DNA of 64,000 nt, from positions 186,001 to 250,000 of the forward strand of contig WHUZ01000066.1 of assembly GCA_015179045.1 (NCBI GenBank), given 5' to 3'. Source of the stretch: Kalaharituber pfeilii. Lineage: Eukaryota > Ascomycota > Pezizomycetes > Pezizales > Pezizaceae. Below the pieces are notes generated by a model. The model saw only the letters and a list, made by a program, of their open reading frames with translations. It was not told where the DNA came from and ran no database searches. The position numbers were made by a program, and so were the translations under genes. Position 1 is the first letter of the stretch. Each line of letters begins with the position of its first letter. Below are positions 52,583 through 61,547 of the stretch, in pieces.

Positions 52583-52584
52583 GA

Positions 52585-53060
52585 GGCTGTAGTTACCATC
52601 GCACACCTCGAATTCTGTCCTAACTATGTTCCCCAGTGACTTTTCATATATTTGCTAACCTGTACGCTCTCCCTACTTCGTTAGCAGATATCTCATTGCA
52701 CCAACCCTACTGGCCCAACCTAGCCCTTCTAGCCATACAGCAACCTCACCGAAGGCTTATGTCACCTCAATCCAACGAGCGCTGTATTTAGCAGCAGTGG
52801 AACGGAGGCCGTATTTTAACGCCGTTATGAGCGTGTGGCGCGCTGCACCTAATTCCACTACTCTGCGTACTGCATCCTCTGATGGGAGGTCGCTGAATGA
52901 ATGAGGAAGTGAAGGGAGTATCAGGTAGTTGAATGGAGAAGATTACTGAGCATGAGCGAGAGTTGTTTGATTGTATAGCAAGTGCAGAAACCAATATTGG
53001 AAAGATATCACTGCAGAAAGGTTGAAGGTAATGGAAAATGAGTATGAACAGGTGAGTAAA
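52585..53060. other. No convincing gene
   Basis: Short ORFs only, no recognisable motif. Confidence 0.45.
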
Positions 53061-53071
53061 CAGTGAATAGG

Positions 53072-53427
53072 GATTGTTTATTTTTATTTTTTTTTAATAC
53101 CTTTACTCGCGTGCCGACCCTGGGGCTATGGCGAGGGTTTAAATACATATGAGATTAATGGACAGGAGATAATCAGGAAGTTAAGGAAAGTGAAAAAACG
53201 AAATAATATGTCTCGCCTTTCCCCGTCTCGGAACGTAGTCACCGCTTCTCCCCGTCTTAGTCTCAGTCCGTCTCTTCCAGAAGTTCCATCGGTCCGAGGA
53301 TCGGGTCGGTGTCCCGCCTTGGTGGGTCCGCGATGTCTCGTCTGCCCCCGGCCAGTTCCTGTGCTTCCAAATTCGGCCCTCGTCCATGAGGTGTGCTGTG
53401 GTTTCTTCCCGTTCTCCGCACCAGCGG
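53072..53427 (-). mobile_element. LINE-1e, short 3' copy with TSD (356 bp)
   Basis: Starts in the knuckle (RWCGERKETTAHLMDEG near 53380-53430), continues through a basic C-terminus, and ends with CCTCGCCATAGCCCCAGGGT, CGGCACGCGAGTAAAGGTAT and a T-rich tract on plus at 53073-53095. The TSD AGTGAATAGG lies at 53062-53071 and 53428-53437. The tail connects family B to LINE-1 coding sequence within a TSD-defined insertion. Confidence 0.93.
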
Positions 53428-53682
53428 AGTGAATAGGAAGAATGAATCGGGAGAATGAAAGATGAAGATGAAGAAGGTAGAAGGAATTTCTTATACCGGT
53501 TGGTGCAGCATCACCGTTTCTAAGCATCTCCCACGCCCCTGGACTTGCCCTCACTGTGTGTATGTAACCCAGCACTGCCTATATCACCATACGACCCTCG
53601 TGACCTCGACGTCTGAGCCCAGCGTCAGCACAGTAGTAGTAGCTTATTTTTTTTTTCTTTTTTTTTAATATCATTAATCGCG

Positions 53683-54732
53683 TTTTTTTTTTTTTTTTTT
53701 TTTTTTTAATTTCGTTACTCGCGTGCCGCCTGGTAGGCTACGGCGAGGTGTTAGGTACATAAAGGACAAATAGTAACTGATAAATCATAAAGAGAAGTAG
53801 AGTGTGTGAAACAAAGAAACTAGCTCGCTGCCCAGTCCAACACCTCAACCAGTTTCATCCCCTCCTTCTCCCCTCTTTCTTCTTCCCCTTCTCCCCCCCT
53901 TTGGCATCTTCATCCTCGCCTCGCCTCCCGGTAATCTCTTCTTCCACGCCTCACAGTCTTTTGTTATGTGTCTGTAATTCTCGAGGGCTTTTCCACACCA
54001 CATGCACTCCGGTGACTCTTCTTTTCCTATCTGGTATCTCCATTGTCTCAGTCCTTTGTCCCCCATTATGCCTGCGAGTGTGGACACCCTCCTTCTGGTC
54101 CCCAGGTATTCCAGTGGTCTGTACGTCAGTTGTAGTCTCTTTCTCTCCTCCCCTCTCCTGTTCTTTGCCTCTTGTCGGATGCCGGCCTCCGTCACCGTCT
54201 CGTCCTGGTATTGTAACGCCGTGGCTACTTTGGCCGCCCTGTCCGCCTCGGTGTTACCCACTATCCCTTCATGTGCTTTAACCCACAGGAGCGCCAGGTC
54301 CCAGTCCCCTCTCGACGTCCTCTCCTCCCACCTTCTCCTCACCAGCTCCGCTGCACCCTCCGGCGTAGGGTCCCCCCTGGCTATCCCCTTCATTCTCGTC
54401 ACCGTGGTCCTGGAGTCTGTGATAATTAGCAGCTCCCCCTCTCTTCGAATTGCCTCCCCAGCCGTCATCAGCTCAGCATCATTGACCGTGCATCTTTCTC
54501 CCAGGTATATTGATGTGTCTTCCCCGGTCTGATGCACTCCAGTGCCTGTCTTGTCCCCCATTCTACTTCCATCCGTGTAAATCCTTGTCCACCCTTCATC
54601 TTCCTCCTTAGCTATTAGCCTCTCCCACTCCTCCCTGCCTAAATCAGATGGATGTATCGGGTGTACATGGAGAGGAAGGGGGTCTTTATGCTCCAGCGAC
54701 CCCCTCAGGTATCTGGTATCTGGCTGTGGTCT
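53683..54732 (-). mobile_element. LINE-1f, 5'-truncated, nested in a micro-element
   Basis: On the minus strand the copy begins before RNase H (EEWERLIAKEEDEGWTRI, then YTDGSRMGDKTG near 54560-54590). It runs through the knuckle to the tail CCTCGCCGTAGCCTACCAGG, CGGCACGCGAGTAACGAAAT and about 25 T on plus at 53683-53707. The inner tail helix is GCCT/AGGC, as in the micro-element at 28597. No TSD is evident for the inner insertion, which may have involved a small deletion of target sequence. Confidence 0.88.
53845..54561 (-). CDS. LINE-1f RNase H and zinc-knuckle frame (238 aa)
   Basis: This open frame continues upstream into YTDGSR without a biological start. Motifs are NDAELMTAGEAI (catalytic Glu retained), ITDSRTTV (Asp), WVKAHEGIVGNTEADRAAK (Asp) and knuckle CMWCGKALENYRHITKDC (C-x2-C-x8-H-x4-C). 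It is among the least damaged LINE-1 RNase H frames here, and a useful reference for the Glu-to-Asp change in LINE-1c. Confidence 0.85.
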   Translation of the reverse strand: MGDKTGTGVHQTGEDTSIYLGERCTVNDAELMTAGEAIRREGELLIITDSRTTVTRMKGIARGDPTPEGAAELVRRRWEERTSRGDWDLALLWVKAHEGIVGNTEADRAAKVATALQYQDETVTEAGIRQEAKNRRGEERKRLQLTYRPLEYLGTRRRVSTLAGIMGDKGLRQWRYQIGKEESPECMWCGKALENYRHITKDCEAWKKRLPGGEARMKMPKGGRRGRRKRGEGGDETG

Positions 54733-54769
54733 TCTGCCCTGTGGGCTATGGCGATTGTAGTAGCTTAGG

Positions 54770-55465
54770 CGCGCTGCCTACCACACCGTGTTCTTCTTTT
54801 GTCGTGTTACTTGAACCAGTAACTTGCATGAAACTCCTACTCGCATTAGGTAAAGATTGGTAAAGTCTGTACACTTCTTGCAGGACTGGCGAAGTCGCAT
54901 TAAACACAGGTAAGTCTGATCCTACCTAGGCGCGTTTACACTTGAACGGGATATTCGAAATTCGCTTAAAAAATTGAATAACATCCATATGTCAACACCG
55001 AGAGCAGCTGGAACCTGGAAAGCACCAATTCCTTCCTTCCAAGGCTGCATCTGGAAGTTCAGAGTGGGTATTTCGATAGACGTGGTTTCCCGTATGGTGG
55101 GCGACCCTATGACGAGATAAGACTTAGTGTTTCGAACATAATTTTAATTTTCAGCTGTTAGACAAATGCAAAGAGTAGAAGCATCAGAAGATTTAACCTT
55201 GCTTGCAAGAACTCTGATCAGGAGTCTATTGCAGAGAAGCGCGTTCTGTGTAGCTGAGATGGCATGTACAACCTTAGATACAGTGACAGTGGATCAACCT
55301 ATATGCGATTGGGAGAGGGCTCAGGAGGCAAGTGCTAGTAGAGGAAGCGGAACGGAGCCGCTGCGCCGGCGCCAAAGCACTGTCTGGTACGAGAGGTCGC
55401 AGCACGAAGGGCGTGATTATGACCGATCTGTAGTTAAGCCTGCTGTACTCATGTATGCCAACAAT
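54770..55465. other. No convincing gene; start of a duplicated block
   Basis: A 105-residue ORF at 55166-55483 overlaps the tRNA-like unit. From about 55370 (GGCGCCAAAGCACTGTCTGG, TACGAGAGGTCGCAGCACGA, AGGGCGTGATTATG) the sequence matches 56330-56385, upstream of the next tRNA-like unit. The repeat therefore extends at least 100 bp 5' of the tRNA-like part. Confidence 0.55.
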
Positions 55466-55468
55466 CAG

Positions 55469-55580
55469 GGTTCGGTGGTCTAATGGTATGACACCTACTA
55501 GATAAGGCTACATCCTGTGAAGTGAAAAGCAGGGCTGAGGCATGAGGTGGGGGATCTGGGTTCAAATCCCAGTCGAGCCA
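55469..55580 (+). other. tRNA-like repeat unit 2
   Basis: GGTTCGG pairs with TCGAGCC over seven positions using two wobbles. The A box is TGGTCTAATGGTATGAC, the anticodon stem CCTAC/GTGGG (one wobble), the T arm CTGGGTTCAAATCCCAG. About 40 extra bases (AGGCTACATCCTGTGAAGTG onward) lie in the anticodon arm. ATGCCAACAATC just upstream and CATTTTCTTTTTGC just downstream are shared with the other units. The D arm and acceptor resemble eukaryotic tRNA-Pro from memory, but the anticodon loop does not. Confidence 0.65.
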
Positions 55581-55961
55581 ACATTTTCTTTTTGCGGCTG
55601 ACGCCAGATGCTACAAGTATGTATCCGTTCACATGGACCTTTCTCTTTACTCAGAGTTTTCAATCTAGCTTTGATTGTGACAAAAAACCTCCCTTCGTAC
55701 GCCACCATGCATGCACCAGCCAACTGTCGGCCCATAGCTCATAGACATTGTCCTTAGCAATGTTATTTTCCAATAAGCAACCTGCTCCAGTTGCAACTTC
55801 GCCAGGATCCTGGTTCTGAGGATTCCCCGTTCATTAGTGACCTACCATCGACATAGATAATTCTTCAGACTGAGACACCAGCCTTCTCTTGACCTGGTCG
55901 CTCTACTGGCAATGATTTTGTTTGGGACTACTTACCAACTACGCACGATGCTGCAGGAATG

Positions 55962-56016
55962 CCCCGCCATGGCGAACAGCGGCAAGCGGGGTTATGTGAC
56001 AAAACAAAACAAAAAA
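55962..56016 (+). mobile_element. Family-A micro-retroposon (55 bp)
   Basis: CCCCGCCATGGCGAACAGCG, GCAAGCGGGGTTATGTGACA and an AAAAC-type tail. A perfect 15-bp TSD GATGCTGCAGGAATG lies at 55947-55961 and 56017-56031. The stem is CCCCGC/GCGGGG, fully Watson-Crick where most copies have a U-G. Confidence 0.97.
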
Positions 56017-56430
56017 GATGCTGCAGGAATGGTAGAATTGTGGCAGCTGCCTTCAGCCAAGGCCCTACTAGAGTCGGAAGCAGACTTATGAGGCTTGAGC
56101 TCCAGAACCACAGTCTCTAGCTGTAGTGTCTGGTTCCCTCAGCATTCTTGCAACAGCTCGATTTCCTATGTTAGTGGGCTCAGACCAAGTACCTGTTGTG
56201 ATGATCGCATTCCGGAGATGTCTTGCTTTGCCCTTACCACATACCTGCGCAAATACCTGGAAAACATTTTCTACACATGCACAGGCATGGGACCGATATG
56301 AAGATATCGCCCAAGTGAAAGCTGACCCAGCACCAAAGCACTGTATGGGACGAGAGGTCGTAGCACAAAGGGCGTGATTAAGGTCGATTTGTGATTAAGG
56401 CTCAAACACTCTCAGGTATGCCAACAATCA

Positions 56431-56541
56431 GGTTCGGTGGTCTAATGGTATGACACCTACTAGATAAGGCTACATCCTGCGAAGTGAAAGCAGGGCTGAG
56501 GCATGAGGTGGGGCATCTGGCTTCAAATCCCAGTCGAGCCA
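56431..56541 (+). other. tRNA-like repeat unit 3
   Basis: Nearly identical to unit 2 (GGTTCGGTGGTCTAATGGTA, the same insert, T arm GGGCATCTGGCTTCAAATCC). One T-arm change makes GGC-TTC. Upstream homology extends more than 100 bp. A T9 run follows at about 56550. Confidence 0.65.
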
Positions 56542-56796
56542 ATGATTTGTTTTTTTTTTGCTGACGCCACTTCCCCACATACTACAACCTTTTATTCGTC
56601 CACTTGTACTGTTGCGGTTCAGAAAAGTCAAGCTAAGAAAACCTCACTTCAAAGCGACGACGTAAAAAACCTTGATTATATTTAGAAACTAAAAGCAAAC
56701 GTGTATTCTAATTCAGCCATGAACGGCTCTCACCTGGGAGCCTTCTTTTGGGGGGGGGGAGGGGGGGAGTTACATAGCCCTCGCCTGAAGCTCGAG

Positions 56797-56861
56797 GCCC
56801 TCCCGTGGCGAACAGCTACAAGCGGGGTAACGTGACAAAGAAAAAAAAACAAAAAAAACTT
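56797..56861 (+). mobile_element. Family-A micro-retroposon (65 bp)
   Basis: GCCCTCCCGTGGCGAACAGC, TACAAGCGGGGTAACGTGAC and an A-rich interrupted tail. The TSD is GAAGCTCGAG (56787-56796) and GGAGCTCGAG (56862-56871), one transition. The 5' end coincides with the usual hairpin start. Confidence 0.9.
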
Positions 56862-56946
56862 GGAGCTCGAGCACCAGCTGATGTAAATTTCTAAGGAATG
56901 ACTTGCCCTAAGGCTGAACTCAATGAACAGCGTCTGTAGATATGAG

Positions 56947-57003
56947 TTTTTTTTTTTTTTTTATGATACCATTAATCGCGTGCCGCCCTATGGGCTATGG
57001 CGA
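56947..57003 (-). mobile_element. Family-B micro-retroposon (57 bp)
   Basis: On the minus strand: TCGCCATAGCCCATAGGGCG, GCACGCGATTAATGGTATCA and about 16 A. A perfect 12-bp TSD TGTAGATATGAG lies at 56935-56946 and 57004-57015. It starts at the hairpin base. Confidence 0.96.
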
Positions 57004-57019
57004 TGTAGATATGAGAGAT

Positions 57020-58035
57020 GGTTCCTGAGGATGGATATTTACTACTTCTATCAGAGTTCGTTATGGAATATCAGAATGACTTGCTATATATATTGCTGGG
57101 TGGTGGGTAAAAGCATCTCAATACGAAAGAGTCTGATGTATAATGTCTTCCTATATCCGGACCTACCTTGGGCAAATCGTATTTCTAATGCCGAGGAATG
57201 TTCCGTTATGTTTGATGTGTCTAGACTTCTTTCAGAACACTTCCTAGTCGATATTCATTTCTTGGTTGAGTTTTAATATTATTATTATACTTATTATTAT
57301 TATATTTTGCGTTGTGGTATGTGATTTCGTTCATTACTCGTATGCAGGCCTGCTACGTAATGACAAGTGCATTATTATGATTTATACGGCACGATAGCAT
57401 CAGGCTTTACGTTCCACCTCGTGCCCCAACTATCGTTGCAATCGTGGACCCTTTGATATTCTTACGCGGATGGTATAGAACGGGAAATACGAATGGAACA
57501 TGAAGCTACTAGTGACTAACTTTCTATAGTATGTTAAATTGAAGCTTTATTAAAGCCCAATCCGAAGTTCACATTGCTTGCCTATACAAAGCATTCGCTC
57601 GTAAACTCGTCAACTTACTAATATTGAAACAGTATTGAACCTGCGTTCTCCTGCACTTGTACATGATCAATTAACCCACGCGTAGGTTTATACAGACGTC
57701 GACAATATTTGCCATAGACTTGAGAGATTATGTGAACAGACAAACGAAAGCTTGCCCAACACAGAAAATGAGTGAAAAATAAGGTGAAAAATTGTGAAGA
57801 GGTACAGAGATAGGGGCGAAATAGATATGCATGAAGACAAGTAAGAACGGTACCCATTGGTATAGTATAGAGAAGTTCATGTAGATAGTTTGATTAGTAT
57901 AGTCAGCCACTTACAGTACATCCCTCGGCAGCATTAAGAATGTGTGATACTCCCTCATACTCCGACAGCGTCAACAGACTCACTGTTCGGCAACAAGTAA
58001 TGTAGACAGAGCTCATGATCGGAAACCTACTAATT
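57020..58035. other. No convincing gene
   Basis: AT-rich DNA with short ORFs on both strands (57618-57857 minus) and no recognisable motif. Confidence 0.45.
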
Positions 58036-58170
58036 CAAACCCCCTACAGTTTCAAACTGCCCAGATATTCGCACACCAATATCTCTGACTACCCAAATGC
58101 TTCCACCCTCCCGTCTCTGTCGTTTCTCACAACAAGCAAAAATTAAGCGGACGATTTAGTCTCTCAAACA

Positions 58171-59040
58171 CGGAGCAGGCCCCCTGAACTACGCTAACGC
58201 CTACCCCGGGGCCCTCATCTAAGAAGCACAAAGGCAAGACGGCATCAGCCCAAGACCCGTACGCCCTCAAGCGCCGGCTGAACGACAAGGAGGCGGAGAA
58301 GATCGCGACGTCCGGCACCTCGACCCCCCCTGCAGCCTCCCACCTCCCCCAGCCGCACACAGCGCAGGGCATGACACCAAAGTGCCGAGCGCTAACAATA
58401 CCCCGGCGCCACCACCCCCCCACCCGACACACCCAGCGCCATCACCCCCCCATCGAACACACCCAGCCCCCCGGCGCCCGGAGCAAAGGAAACGGAGCCG
58501 CACCCCCTGGGACCCCCCTCCAACAACCAATGCCACCACGAAGTTCGGCATCGTGGTACACGGTATAGCCCTGAGAAAGAACTTGGGGAATGTATGCAAA
58601 TGGTTGGAAACCTTCAACAGGGGGTTGTGACAGACTGCCGGGATCCGGTGGCTGAGAAAGAAGTAGACTCTCATTAAGGAGGGAAAGCTCATAAGCTCGG
58701 TCGTGCTCTACCTGACGGAACGCACCGAGACCACACCGGGAAGAGTGAGATTGGGAGGAAAATGGCTGAAGTCTTGCGATGATGAATGGGACAGAGTATG
58801 GAAGGCTTGGTTTCTTTTCGGCCTCACTTTTCTTTTCCTCCTCTTTCCGCCTGTAACGTTGATAGCCACGGACAAACACGGACAAGACATTTCGGTTTGG
58901 GGTTTTTGACTTCTTTGTTTTCACCCACGTCACTAGCGGGAGTGTGGTCACTCACCCTTTTATTTTTATCTCTTACGTACCTAAATCGCCATAGCCCATA
59001 GGGAGGCATCTGATTGTGATATTAAAAAAAGACAAAAAAA
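58171..59040 (+). mobile_element. ORF1-type element with family-B tail (870 bp)
   Basis: The insertion interrupts the dispersed repeat between CTCTCAAACA and AGGGGTCTTGAAGA. It holds a Pro-rich stretch and a decayed gag-like segment (KFGIVVHGIALRKNLGNVCK near 58540-58600, WLRKK, SSVVLYLTERTETTPGRVRL, GGKWLKSCDDEWDRVWK near 58755-58800). It ends CGCCATAGCCCATAGGGAGG, CATCTGATTGTGATATT and an A-rich tract. Its coding part matches the ORF1 at 61727-62677, but its tail is family B instead of family A. The TSD is at most AAACA. Confidence 0.83.
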
Positions 59041-59152
59041 AACAGGGGTCTTGAAGACTACGATCAAGCAGGTCACTCCTGACGCCCACAGCGACTGCGT
59101 ATTTTAGCAATGTAGGTTTGGCTTTAAGCGCACTACATTAGGATCATGGTAG

Positions 59153-59214
59153 CCCTGCCATGGCGAACAGCTACAAGCGGGGTCATGTGATATAAAAAAA
59201 AAAAAAAAAAAAAA
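59153..59214 (+). mobile_element. Family-A micro-retroposon (62 bp)
   Basis: CCCTGCCATGGCGAACAGCT, ACAAGCGGGGTCATGTGATA, TA and about 21 A. A perfect 12-bp TSD GGATCATGGTAG lies at 59141-59152 and 59215-59226. Nearly identical in sequence to the one at 41406, so both are probably young. Confidence 0.97.
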
Positions 59215-59524
59215 GGATCATGGTAGGGAGGGCTGTCTGACAAAAGGACTTGTCAGGGCTCTAGAATACTTTTTGAATTAGATGAGAGCAAAAGTTACAT
59301 GTATGCATTACCCTCCCCAACTACCGCAAATGCGGTACAAGACACTTAACTCACATGTTTGAAGGCTGCAAAATTTCTCAACTTGTAAATTCCATTTTCG
59401 AAAATAATAGCGAAATAGTCTAGTCAACAATGCTGTAGTCAAGTTGGTTTTGAATGTGAAATGGAATACTTTTGCTTCATCACTATTCTCCCAAAGCGCC
59501 CTGGAGCGTAGATTATACTCACCG

Positions 59525-61530
59525 ACTCGGAAAAGGCACTACCCACCCCAATCCAGCACGCCCCACTATCTTACTTTCTAAACAACATTCTCCAGCTAAG
59601 AGATTTACTCTGTGTGCGCCGTACATTTTCCAAGTTATCCCAATCCAGCCCAATTTCTGCACTGTACATCCCCGCAGCGCATCGTTCGCCACACGCTTGA
59701 ATTTCAGCATTTCAGCCCGTCGCACCTACGTGTGCCCTCTGGCATACCATTGCATATTCCGGTGAGTCCTCTAATCTATACCAGACTAGGTATATTGCCT
59801 AGGCAATCGAACTGGATATTTCGTACCAAGGCACGCCTCTTCTGACATCCGTGTGTAGATTAAACCCTGCCCCAGTGTTTCATCTGCTCCCCAATATCCT
59901 CACGTTTGAGGTAACATGACCACATGATAACTGCTGCCCTATAAATTCCACTTAGAATCAAATATTCTCCTGTTGAAAAACAAATATCGAGTAGCGAGCG
60001 GAGCGATCTCTGGTATGATGCCAGTGTGTGGGGAAGTCAGGGAAGTCCAGTCCTCTCATTATATTTGGTAGACCGAACACTTAGCTATCGCTAGCCACTA
60101 TTCTTTTAACCTGTTCTCTGCAACCTTGTGGTATCCATTTTTCCATATATCTAGGCTCTAGGAATCCCCGTCACGTATGAGAGAAAACATGATTCAATTC
60201 AGCCTTGTCCTGTCCCCTAATATTCCCTTATATTTTACCCATCTCCTAACACACGTACGCCATTCAGGCGCATAGAATCCTTGACGCGCTCATACGCATC
60301 CTGCGGAGAGCCTAGTCTATGAGACACTCTGTAGTACCAGCGGATCCCTCGACCTCATTCCAAGGACATATCCAGAAGCCACAGAATTTGAGCCCTGAGA
60401 TCGTTGATATATTTCCAACTGTTCGCCGTAATTACTGTTCCGCCAGCTGCTTGCATCATAAGTATCCAGATTTATTATCTTGAGGTCAGTAAACTTACCT
60501 GCCGGTAGGAGTTCTGCAGCAAGATCGCATAAATCGATTATATGCTACCGCAGAGTTATATTAAACGGGATTTTTGAAATTGACTTGAATGCTATTCCCC
60601 CCGCGGGCATATGCCCTTACTTAGGGCGGTTGGAGCAAGTGTTGGAGCTCATTTGTTGTTATCATCCAATAGAGGTTTAGATCCTGGTCCTTCCATGCAT
60701 TTGAATAGGTTCTCAACTTTGAAGGTAGAGAGACGATAGAAGAATTTTAGAACCACCTGATAATTTCTGTTGGTGGACTATTGCATGAGCATATTGCCTC
60801 TAAGTGTTTCGACATCAGGATATACCGGAAGCTGTTTTTTTTGGTTTTTCGGTCTTTCGGTCTTTCGGTCTTTTGAGCGACGGTGGTCATGATGTAGCAT
60901 TTCTGAGGGGTTGACATATTGCAGTTTAAGTTGCCATTTTGACTGCTCTCGTTTAGGCTATCACTTCTTGTGCATTAGTTTTCCAATGAATCAGCCAGAA
61001 CTTTATTATTTCCTGTTTAGTTTCATACGTGTTGAAAGCACGGATGCGGCAAAAGGTGAGTTTATGAATTCCCAATAGCTATCGAGAGGCGATCCAATTT
61101 CCATTATACTCACCCCCACTGGCACATGGGCAATCAGCAAATGGCAGGGTAACAAATTCTGAACATAGTGTATGCTCCAGGACTCTACTCTGCTGGATGG
61201 GATATCCAACTCGGTGGAAGAGGCAGTTCCCTCAGTACCAAAGGTGCGAAGGGAGACCATCACATTTCTCCATCGCCAGAGGCCCATAGTCAAATTTGGT
61301 ACTTCGATGGCCTTGGTTTTCCATTGAGGATTTGCTATAAACAGCCATATGACTGGTATGAAGGCGTTTCTTTTGAGTCTCTCATTTGTTAGGAGCTGTT
61401 ACCCACAACCGGTGGAAGAGCAGATTCATCCTTAGGCGCGAAAACGCCTACGAAGTGCCTAAGTGCAGGAATGTTCCTGTTTGCAGATCAAACGGATGTA
61501 GCGCGGGGTTCATTCGTATGTGAGTGAAGG
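59525..61530. other. No convincing gene
   Basis: Short ORFs (59472-59765, 60480-60680, 61168-61392) have no recognisable domain. A small tandem TCTTTCGGTCTTTCGG lies near 60845-60875. No RNA gene or transposon end was found. Confidence 0.45.
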
Positions 61531-61547
61531 AAGGTGCTGGAGGCAGG

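Larger units (their letters stand above)
53647..54756 (-). mobile_element. Family-B micro-retroposon split by LINE-1f
   Basis: The left piece 53647-53682 is poly(T) then AATATCATTAATCGCG. The right piece 54733-54756 is TGCCCTGTGGGCTATGGCGA TT. Joined they are an ordinary family-B unit on the minus strand. A perfect 11-bp TSD GTAGTAGCTTA lies at 53636-53646 and 54757-54767. Everything between is LINE-1f. A few bases of the expected core (about TGCCG) are missing at the junction. Confidence 0.9.
58040..59520. repeat. Dispersed repeat, right copy (matches 130-720)
   Basis: This is the same ordered blocks as the left copy, but expanded by an ORF1-type element at 58171-59040 and a family-A micro-element at 59153-59214. 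Removing these two restores collinearity with 130-720. Confidence 0.75.
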
